This document shows, one piece after another, positions 1 to 5,262 of a stretch of DNA of 5,809 bases (positions are counted from its first letter, which is position 1; each line of letters opens with the position of its first letter). The notes under the pieces are model-generated. The model did no database searches and was not told where the DNA came from. It was given only the letters and a program-made list of their open reading frames with translations. The position numbers and the translations under genes were made by a program. Location of the stretch: assembly GCA_002423675.1 (NCBI GenBank), contig DINM01000103.1, positions 1 to 5,809 of the forward strand, in the 5' to 3' direction. This stretch comes from Verrucomicrobia bacterium UBA5540 (GTDB lineage: Bacteria > Verrucomicrobiota > Kiritimatiellia > Kiritimatiellales > Tichowtungiaceae).

Positions 1-1115
1 ATCTCAACACCTGCCCGGTCGGTATCGCCACACAGGATCCTGAGCTGCGCAAAAAATTCGCGGGGAAGCCGGAATATGTCATCGATTTTTTCCGCTTCGT
101 CGCCGAAGAGCTGCGCCAGATTATGGCCGACCTTGGGTTCCGCACGATCGACGAAATGGTCGGCCAGCGCGGACAACTCGATGTGCGCAAGGCCGTTGAA
201 AGCTGGAAAGCCCAGGGCCTCGACTTGTCAAAAATTCTCTATCAGCCGACTGCGGAGAATCTGGGCCCGCTGCATTGCACGGAAAAACAGAGCGACGATC
301 TGGCCGACGCGCTTGATCACGAGCTGATCCGGCAGGCCAAGCCTGCGCTGGAACGCGGCGAACGAGTTGTGATTCATGCACAGATTCGCAATATCCACCG
401 CACCGTCGGTGCCATGCTCAGCAACGAAATCTCCAAACGCTACGGCGAACGCGGACTACCCGACGACCGGATTACCATCCATGCAACCGGTTCCGCCGGA
501 CAAAGCTTCGGCGGATTCGGCGCGAAGGGCATCACCTTCCGCGTCACCGGCGATGCCAACGACTATTTCGGCAAAGGTCTCTCCGGCGCGAAACTCATCA
601 TCCGTCCGCCGGAAGATGCCACCTTCGTCGCCGAAGAAAACATCCTTATCGGCAACGTCGCCTTCTACGGTGCGACACGCGGCGAGGCCTACATCCGCGG
701 GCGTGCCGGCGAGCGATTCTGCGTACGTAACAGCGGCGTTCAAGCTGTGGTAGAAGGAATCGGTGACCACGGCTGTGAATATATGACCGGCGGAAGCGTC
801 ATCATACTCGGCTCGACCGGACGCAATTTCGCAGCCGGCATGAGCGGCGGCATCGCTTTCGTCTTCGACGAAGCGGGTGACTTTATTGAAAACCACTGTA
901 ACCCAGAAATGGTCGATTTCGATCCGCTCACCAATGAGGATATCGCGGCTCTGTGCGAACGGCTTGAAAAACATTTAGAGTACACCGGAAGCGCCGTCGC
1001 GCGGCGTCTGCTTCACAACTGGCAGAATTCGGTGAAGAAATTCATCAAAGTCATTCCGGTCGACTACAAACGCGCGTTGCAACGCATCGCCGATGAAAAG
1101 CGCACAGGAGAGTAG
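1..1115 (+). CDS. gltB: Glutamate synthase large (alpha) subunit, 3' part; 5' end lies outside the window
   Basis: This is the C-terminal 370 residues of the large subunit of NADPH-dependent glutamate synthase, which makes two glutamates from glutamine and 2-oxoglutarate in the cytoplasm. The reading frame is open from base 3, upstream of the first ATG at 123, so the gene enters from the left. The first residues read NTCPVGIATQD. Its cysteine (codon 12-14) is the last ligand of the [3Fe-4S] cluster at the end of the FMN-binding synthase domain; the other cysteines lie outside. GKPEYVIDFF and EELRQIMADLGFRTIDEMVG follow, typical of the family. Bases about 489-870 encode the glycine-rich GXGXG right-handed beta-helix (GSAGQSFGGFGAKG, then GSTGRNFAAGMSGG). 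The TAG stop is at 1113-1115. gltD follows after 94 bases in the same direction, the usual subunit order. No frameshift is seen. The N-terminal glutaminase domain cannot be assessed here. Confidence 0.97.
   Translation, partial: LNTCPVGIATQDPELRKKFAGKPEYVIDFFRFVAEELRQIMADLGFRTIDEMVGQRGQLDVRKAVESWKAQGLDLSKILYQPTAENLGPLHCTEKQSDDLADALDHELIRQAKPALERGERVVIHAQIRNIHRTVGAMLSNEISKRYGERGLPDDRITIHATGSAGQSFGGFGAKGITFRVTGDANDYFGKGLSGAKLIIRPPEDATFVAEENILIGNVAFYGATRGEAYIRGRAGERFCVRNSGVQAVVEGIGDHGCEYMTGGSVIILGSTGRNFAAGMSGGIAFVFDEAGDFIENHCNPEMVDFDPLTNEDIAALCERLEKHLEYTGSAVARRLLHNWQNSVKKFIKVIPVDYKRALQRIADEKRTGE
35..40. other. GGATCC site in gltB
   Basis: A predicted target of the BamHI-like endonuclease located in the core gene gltB, just after the NTCPVGIATQ codons. 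If the endonuclease is active, this chromosomal site must be methylated in the host. Confidence 0.7.
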
Positions 1116-1160
1116 AAACGCGAATAGTTTTTAAATTGGGAAATTTGAGATTCTGATTTG

Positions 1161-1175
1161 TTTCGAGTGTCGAAA
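1161..1175 (+). other. Small perfect hairpin in the gltB-gltD spacer
   Basis: TTTCGA and TCGAAA form a perfect 6-bp stem around a 3-base GTG loop. It sits in an AT-rich 94-base spacer that otherwise contains only short A/T-rich inverted patches, such as AAATT/AATTT at 1133-1146. There is no T run directly after it, so it is not a convincing terminator. It may process or stabilise the gltBD transcript, but this is only inference. Confidence 0.35.
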
Positions 1176-1182
1176 TTAAGAT

Positions 1183-1204
1183 TTCGGATTTCTCTCCGAA
1201 GGAG
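1183..1204 (+). promoter_or_regulatory. Hairpin abutting the gltD Shine-Dalgarno sequence
   Basis: TTCGGA (1183-1188) pairs perfectly with TCCGAA (1195-1200) around a six-base loop. The last two A residues of the stem are also the first two bases of AAGGAG (1199-1204), the strong Shine-Dalgarno of gltD, five bases before its ATG. The fold therefore touches but does not bury the GGAG core. It could tune gltD translation relative to gltB, or simply be a spacer hairpin. The ribosome-binding site is secure; the regulatory role is speculative. Confidence 0.45.
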
Positions 1205-1209
1205 AAGTT

Positions 1210-2676
1210 ATGGGAAAACCAACTGGATTTAAAGAATTCGAGCGCAAGACACCGGCCGAGCGGCCGATTGTTGAACGCATCAAGGACTACAACGAAGTCT
1301 ATCGCCCGTTCCCTGAAGATAAGCTTCAGGAACAGGCCGCGCGTTGCATGAACTGCGGCGTTCCGTTCTGCCATATCGGCTGTCCGCTCGGAAACATCAT
1401 CCCCGAATTCAACGACCTCACGTACAAAGGTCACTGGAAAAAAGCGTGGGAAACTCTTTCCGCCACCAATAACTTCCCGGAATTCACCGGACGCATCTGC
1501 CCTGCCCCGTGCGAAGAATCCTGCGTACTCGGCATTAACGAACCGCCGGTGGCCATTGAGCTGATCGAAAAAGAAATCGTCGAACACGCCTTCAGTGAAG
1601 GGTGGGTCGTTCCGGTTGTGCCGGAAATTCGCACCGGAAAAACTGTCGTCGTCGTCGGCTCCGGCCCATCCGGACTGGCCGCCGCGCAACAGCTCAACCG
1701 CGCCGGACACACCGTCACCGTCTTTGAACGCGCCGACTGCATTGGCGGACTGATGCGTTACGGCATTCCGGACTTTAAGCTCGAAAAGTGGGTTCTCGAC
1801 CGCCGCATCAAACTATTGGAAGCTGAAGGGATCACCTTCAAAACCAGTACCGCCATCGGCACCAATGTCTCCGATGACGAACTGAAAGCGTTTGATGCCA
1901 TTGTCCTCGCCATCGGCTCCACCGTCGGACGTGATATGCCGGTCCTCGGCCGCGACCTCAAAGGCATTCACTTCGCCATGGAATTTCTGCCTCTGCAGAA
2001 TAAAGTTTGCGCGGGCGACTTTGCCGAGCCACAGATTTCTGCCAAAGGCAAAAACGTCATCGTCATCGGCGGCGGTGATACCGGCTCCGACTGCGTTGGC
2101 ACCTCCATCCGCCACGGTGCGCGTAGCGTCGTTAACTTTGAACTATTCCCTGAACCGCCAACCGATCGTCCGGCGCACCAGCCATGGCCCTACTGGCCGA
2201 TGAAACTGCGCACGAGTTCCTCGCACCGCGAAGCGGGCGAAGATCCTCGCCGTTACTGCATGCTCACCAAAGAATTCAACGGACAGAACGGACTCGTCAC
2301 CGGCGTCAAAACCGTCAACGTCGAATTCACCCGCGAGCGTCAGACCGGAAAATCCAACATGGAAGAAATTCCCGGCTCACAAAAAGACTGGCAGGCTGAC
2401 CTCGTCCTGCTTGCCCTCGGATTCGTCGGACCGGAACGCGACAACGTCGTCAAAGCGCTCGGTGTCGAGCTCGACAAAGCGGGCAACATCAAAACCGGCA
2501 AAAACTATCAGACCTCCGTCGACAACGTCTTCGCCGCCGGCGACTGCCGCCGCGGACAATCGCTCATCGTCTGGGCGATCTCCGAAGGCCGCGAAACGGC
2601 ACGCTGCGTCGACGAATACCTGATGGGATCTTCCGAGCTCCCCACCAAAGGCCCGGACGATCTTCCGCGCCGGTAG
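1210..2676 (+). CDS. gltD: Glutamate synthase small (beta) subunit, NADPH-dependent
   Basis: Complete 488-residue GltD, the FAD/NADPH subunit that passes electrons from NADPH through Fe-S clusters to the GltB FMN site. The N-terminal adrenodoxin-reductase-like Fe-S region has C46, C49, C54 and C58 ([13 protein letters not shown]) and C97, C101 and C105 (CPAPCEESC), giving ligands for two [4Fe-4S] clusters. The FAD dinucleotide fold is [10 protein letters not shown] at 146-155. The NADPH fold is [12 protein letters not shown] at 283-294. The C-terminal FAD-closing segment is [22 protein letters not shown] at 440-461, of which [10 protein letters not shown] is the diagnostic part. The length is normal for the family. 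The ATG at 1210 is well supported by AAGGAG five bases upstream, and the family N-terminus [10 protein letters not shown] starts there. It shares direction with gltB and is probably co-transcribed with it. The stop is TAG at 2674-2676. No missing ligands or breaks are seen. Confidence 0.98.
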   Translation: MGKPTGFKEFERKTPAERPIVERIKDYNEVYRPFPEDKLQEQAARCMNCGVPFCHIGCPLGNIIPEFNDLTYKGHWKKAWETLSATNNFPEFTGRICPAPCEESCVLGINEPPVAIELIEKEIVEHAFSEGWVVPVVPEIRTGKTVVVVGSGPSGLAAAQQLNRAGHTVTVFERADCIGGLMRYGIPDFKLEKWVLDRRIKLLEAEGITFKTSTAIGTNVSDDELKAFDAIVLAIGSTVGRDMPVLGRDLKGIHFAMEFLPLQNKVCAGDFAEPQISAKGKNVIVIGGGDTGSDCVGTSIRHGARSVVNFELFPEPPTDRPAHQPWPYWPMKLRTSSSHREAGEDPRRYCMLTKEFNGQNGLVTGVKTVNVEFTRERQTGKSNMEEIPGSQKDWQADLVLLALGFVGPERDNVVKALGVELDKAGNIKTGKNYQTSVDNVFAAGDCRRGQSLIVWAISEGRETARCVDEYLMGSSELPTKGPDDLPRR

Positions 2677-2688
2677 AAGAAGGCCTTC

Positions 2689-2710
2689 CGCCGTCGCCAA
2701 GGCTATGGCG
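2689..2710. repeat. GC-rich imperfect palindrome after gltD (REP-like)
   Basis: CGCCGTCGC and GCTATGGCG pair around CAAG, with CGCC/GGCG at the base, one G-T wobble and one C/T mismatch near the middle. It lies 12 bases after the gltD stop. The form (CGCC-x-GCC-AA-GGC-x-GGCG) resembles short dispersed intergenic palindromes. Only one copy is in the window, so repeat status is inferred. It could serve as an mRNA 3'-end stabiliser for gltBD. Confidence 0.45.
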
Positions 2711-2717
2711 CGACACG

Positions 2718-2745
2718 TAGGCTATAGGCTTTAGACCTTAGGCGA
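2718..2745. repeat. Short tandem heptamer repeat, four degenerate units
   Basis: Four consecutive 7-base units can be read: TAGGCTA, TAGGCTT, TAGACCT and TAGGCGA. All share TAG at positions 1-3 and differ from TAGGCTA by at most three bases. The block lies exactly between the GC-rich palindrome at 2689-2710 and the long hairpin at 2747-2779. Heptanucleotide short tandem repeats of this kind sit between genes in several bacterial groups. No function can be assigned. Confidence 0.55.
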
Positions 2746-2746
2746 C

Positions 2747-2779
2747 CCGGAGTTTTCCAAACATTGGAAAGAACTCTGG
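2747..2779 (+). terminator. Strong hairpin downstream of gltD, possible terminator
   Basis: CCGGAGTT (2747-2754) pairs with AACTCTGG (2772-2779), with one G-T wobble. The stem continues as TTCCAA (2755-2760) against TTGGAA (2764-2769) around a three-base ACA loop, with a two-base AG bulge on the 3' side: 14 pairs in total. It is the strongest fold in the gene-free stretch and is well placed to end gltBD transcription about 70 bases after the stop. No clear T run follows (GTGTAGTCTATTTCC), so it is not a textbook intrinsic terminator. It may instead be a repeat-type hairpin or block 3' exonucleases. Confidence 0.45.
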
Positions 2780-2872
2780 CGTGTAGTCTATTTCCATTAC
2801 AGAAAAAACCGCCGCACCCTTGGCATCGCATTCAGCTTCCTGTAGTTTTTTCCTTGTAGGTACCGACTGTTA

Positions 2873-2922
2873 GTTGCCTGCGGAAAATGGAAGGTACTTG
2901 CTTCGAAGTTCCGGCAGACAAC
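2873..2922. other. Imperfect inverted repeat upstream of the methyltransferase genes
   Basis: GTTGCCTGCGGAA (2873-2885) is nearly complementary to TTCCGGCAGACAAC (2909-2922), with one mismatch and one inserted base. An alternative inner fold, GGTACTT/AAGTTCC (2893-2912), competes with it. A T6 run (2932-2937) follows 9 bases later, too far for a standard intrinsic terminator. The site lies 75-125 bases before the first methyltransferase ATG, so it could be a leader structure, a protein-binding site or a leftover of inserted DNA. The remaining gene-free bases 2780-2872 show no structure I can interpret. Confidence 0.35.
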
Positions 2923-2934
2923 GGTATTGTGTTT

Positions 2935-2963
2935 TTTATCTTTACACGAATGCAGACTATAAG
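2935..2963 (+). promoter_or_regulatory. Weak candidate promoter for the methyltransferase pair
   Basis: TATAAG (2958-2963) matches five of six bases of a sigma-70 -10 box. At 17-base spacing the upstream hexamer is TTTATC (2935-2940), a poor -35. A better-looking TTTACA (2941-2946) is only 11 bases away and cannot pair with it. Initiation near 2970 would leave a short leader before the ATG at 2998. The candidate rests mainly on position. Confidence 0.2.
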
Positions 2964-2997
2964 TTACATTACGGCTCTTTAGCAGGGATACCGAATT

Positions 2998-3897
2998 ATG
3001 AGCAATTACGCGACCAACAGCCTGACTTTGCCTTTGAAGCGGATGCGCACTCAGGAGTTCCACCCTGAAACTCTTTGCGCTCCAGAAATTGCGACGAATA
3101 TGGTGTTTAAAACATCACTGGGCGTTGTTTTTAACGCAGATTGTCTTAAAATACTCCCGCACATTGAGGACGCCTCCATTGATACGATTTTTGCTGACCC
3201 GCCATTTAATCTCGATAAACAGTACGGCTCAAAGGTTAATGATAATCTCTCTGAAAAAGCCTACTTGATGTGGTGCAGGGCGTGGCTTGATGAATGTATT
3301 CGAATACTAAAGCCTGGGGGCGCGCTCTTCATCTACAATCTGCCAAAGTGGAATATCCCGCTCGGCGCTCATCTGACCGAAGAAGGCATGCTGTTCCGTC
3401 ACTGGATCGCAGTAAATATTAAGCTGAGCCTCCCCATCCCAAAGCGACTCTATCCTTCGCATTATGGCCTTCTCTATTACACAAAAGGCGCCCCGAAAAC
3501 CTTTCGGAAGATTCGCACCCCGATTCAAATCTGCCGACACTGTTCGAAAGAACTGAAGGATTACGGTGGACACAGAAACGCAATGAATCCCAACGGGGTT
3601 AATCTAACCGATGTCTGGGACGATATTCCTCCGGTTCGACATCGCAAATTTAAAAGTGCGAAGCGCACACAAAACCAACTCTCCACCAAATTGGTTAATC
3701 GCGTTGTTCAAATGTCCACAAATGAAGGAGAAATTGTTCTGGATCCATTTGGCGGTAGCGGAACGACATTTGATGTATGTGAACGATCCAACCGTTATTG
3801 GATTGGCATCGAAAAGGAGAGTTGCGACGCCATCATCGAAAGGCTCTCAACGCCGCTCGTACTTCCTCATGAGAATGGCGATTTCATAGAAGGATGA
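2998..3897 (+). CDS. Site-specific DNA amino-methyltransferase, beta motif order (DPPF type)
   Basis: A 299-residue S-adenosylmethionine-dependent DNA methyltransferase of the N6-adenine/N4-cytosine superfamily. The catalytic motif IV comes first (IFADPPFNL, DPPF at 67-70), then LKPGG at 104-108 and NLPKW at 114-118. A middle region follows with C179-R-H-C182 and DYGGHRNAMNPNG. The AdoMet-binding motif I comes last (VLDPFGGSGTT, about 247-257), followed by YWIGIEKE. The IV-to-I order is the beta group. DPPF suggests adenine N6, but N4-cytosine cannot be excluded. The specific base is not predictable here. ATG 2998 has a weak AGGG ten bases upstream. ATGs at 3043 and 3100 are alternative starts; residues 1-25 look non-family, while the stretch just before residue 35 looks family-like to me. 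The gene lies 7 bases before the second methyltransferase, so the two are probably one operon. Confidence 0.9.
   Translation: MSNYATNSLTLPLKRMRTQEFHPETLCAPEIATNMVFKTSLGVVFNADCLKILPHIEDASIDTIFADPPFNLDKQYGSKVNDNLSEKAYLMWCRAWLDECIRILKPGGALFIYNLPKWNIPLGAHLTEEGMLFRHWIAVNIKLSLPIPKRLYPSHYGLLYYTKGAPKTFRKIRTPIQICRHCSKELKDYGGHRNAMNPNGVNLTDVWDDIPPVRHRKFKSAKRTQNQLSTKLVNRVVQMSTNEGEIVLDPFGGSGTTFDVCERSNRYWIGIEKESCDAIIERLSTPLVLPHENGDFIEG
3741..3746. other. GGATCC site inside methyltransferase 1 motif I
   Basis: A predicted target of the adjacent endonuclease. It falls on the Leu-Asp-Pro-Phe codons of the AdoMet-binding motif (CTG GAT CCA TTT). The palindrome is seen directly. Its being a cleavage and methylation target depends on the predicted specificity. 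Confidence 0.7.
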
Positions 3898-3904
3898 GCC
3901 TATA

Positions 3905-5260
3905 ATGATTGATCCGGCGGACATACTCTCGAGTAGTTTATCAGAACATCTATTCTCGGCCAAAAGAGAGTTGATTCCGGATATCGATGATTATTATGAG
4001 CTGGAGCTCGCTTTTTACGAAAACCAACTGCTTGATGATCAATCCTTGATTCAAAATTCTGCTTATTTTTCCCGAGTTGGCGATCAGGTCACAAGGCATT
4101 TCCAAATGTGTGCAGGAGAGTCCCTCCGACTGCCAGCGCATTCTTCGTCCCGTTTGAAATCCTTCTTCGAAAAAAATATTTTCCGCACCGGTTATGCAAC
4201 GCACGGGTTATTCCCTTACCGTGGAAAGTTTCATCCCCAAATGATTAAAGGGATCATGAACGTCATGGGGCTAAAGCCGGGAGACACGGTACTTGATCCT
4301 ATGATGGGATCCGGAACTGTCGCCGTCGAAGCATCTCTGATGGGAATTAACTCTTTCGGTTTCGACTCCAGTCCTTTTTGCCGATTTATGTCACAGGCCA
4401 AACTTAACGCTCTCACGATGTCGTTAGACCGGGTTCGTAAAGCAGTTGATAATATTGATGAGGTTTTTGAATACTTTAAAAATCATGGTCGGCCGATCTC
4501 TGGACGCAAGTCGGCAAAAAGACCTCCACTTCATTACGACAACATTATAATGGAAGAGCCCTCTGAATATCTGACAGGGAACCAGAAATTAATAAAAAAT
4601 TTCGATCAGGAAACGGCTGAAACTTATAGTTTCTTGCTATTAGCGTATCTTGATGCAGCCGGGTACTCTGAACGAAGCACCCGAAAATCTCCAATCGAAC
4701 AGTTCCGCGCAATTCTTCAACGCTACGTTTTCGTGGCGGAGAAAATTCAAACATTTCTCCAAAAAGACGACATGATCCTCGGACAGTCACAAGTCTCACA
4801 AGGCGACGCCCGTGCTCTGTCGATTGGAAATGCGAGTATAGATGGTGTTCTCTTTTCCCCTCCCTACAGTTTTGCAATTGATTACTTGGACAATGATGCA
4901 TTCCACCTAAACTATCTCGGCACAGATATAGCAAAGCTTAAAGAATCCATGGTTGGCCTGCGCGGCACTTCGTTGCGGGAGAAATTCTCTCTTTACCATG
5001 AGGATATGCAACGGGTACTTGCGGAGTGTTCGCGGGTTCTAAAACCTGGCAAGTTCTGCACAATCATCGTAGGAACCAATCGGAATCAGATCGCTAAAAT
5101 TCAAAATAAATCTCCGCATGAAGTGGAGGGGTTGGATGAAATGCTTGTTCGCATGGGGCAAGAGGTCGGCCTATCCTTGATCAAAATCATACAACGTAGC
5201 ATCGTTGGCATGTCTAACACGATGCGCCGCGAACAGATTATTTTTCTGCAGAAGGCATGA
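3905..5260 (+). CDS. DNA methyltransferase, SPPY type, probable N4-cytosine modification enzyme of the BamHI-like system
   Basis: A 451-residue AdoMet-dependent DNA methyltransferase. An N-terminal region of about 100 residues without recognisable motifs leads to FPYRGKFHPQ (103-112) and motif I LDPMMGSGT (130-138), with GFDSSPF (152-158, acidic D154) as motif II. About 160 residues then precede the catalytic motif IV GVLFSPPYSFAIDYLD (SPPY 318-321), and VLKPGK (378-383) follows. SPPY is characteristic of N4-cytosine methyltransferases. The long I-to-IV interval, roughly 160-310, is the likely target-recognition region. M.BamHI is a known N4-cytosine enzyme acting on the inner C of GGATCC, so with a BamHI-like endonuclease next door this is the best candidate for the cognate modification gene. 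AAGGA (3890-3894), inside the end of the previous gene, serves as Shine-Dalgarno ten bases before the ATG. The stop is 2 bases from the stop of the convergent endonuclease gene. Confidence 0.92.
   Translation: MIDPADILSSSLSEHLFSAKRELIPDIDDYYELELAFYENQLLDDQSLIQNSAYFSRVGDQVTRHFQMCAGESLRLPAHSSSRLKSFFEKNIFRTGYATHGLFPYRGKFHPQMIKGIMNVMGLKPGDTVLDPMMGSGTVAVEASLMGINSFGFDSSPFCRFMSQAKLNALTMSLDRVRKAVDNIDEVFEYFKNHGRPISGRKSAKRPPLHYDNIIMEEPSEYLTGNQKLIKNFDQETAETYSFLLLAYLDAAGYSERSTRKSPIEQFRAILQRYVFVAEKIQTFLQKDDMILGQSQVSQGDARALSIGNASIDGVLFSPPYSFAIDYLDNDAFHLNYLGTDIAKLKESMVGLRGTSLREKFSLYHEDMQRVLAECSRVLKPGKFCTIIVGTNRNQIAKIQNKSPHEVEGLDEMLVRMGQEVGLSLIKIIQRSIVGMSNTMRREQIIFLQKA
4307..4312. other. GGATCC site inside methyltransferase 2 motif I
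   Basis: A predicted target of the adjacent endonuclease, lying on the Met-Gly-Ser-Gly codons (ATG GGA TCC GGA) of the AdoMet-binding loop. It is the second motif I in the window to carry this palindrome. Confidence 0.7.
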
Positions 5261-5262
5261 TA

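Noticed and set aside
456..974. A 172-codon reverse-strand frame inside gltB
   Set aside because: It is a shadow of the GXGXG-domain coding frame in GC-rich sequence, with no independent start signal or recognisable motifs.
1051..1710. A 219-codon reverse-strand frame across the gltB end and gltD start
   Set aside because: It is antisense to clearly conserved GltD Fe-S and FAD motifs and spans the spacer; there is no family resemblance.
2873..2922. Integron attC-like recombination site
   Set aside because: The ends read GTTGCCT and AGACAAC, the wrong orientation and not matching the RYYYAAC/GTTRRRY boxes; there is no integrase or cassette array.
2941..2963. TTTACA paired with TATAAG as a promoter
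   Set aside because: The spacing is 11 bases, too short for sigma-70 recognition.
2677..2997. A C-protein (controller) gene or its operator in the R-M upstream region
   Set aside because: No frame encodes a helix-turn-helix protein and no paired C-box-like repeats are visible.
2797..3063. An 88-codon reverse-strand frame in the gene-free stretch before methyltransferase 1
   Set aside because: There is no convincing ribosome-binding site, domain or neighbour support, and its composition looks like translated noncoding DNA.
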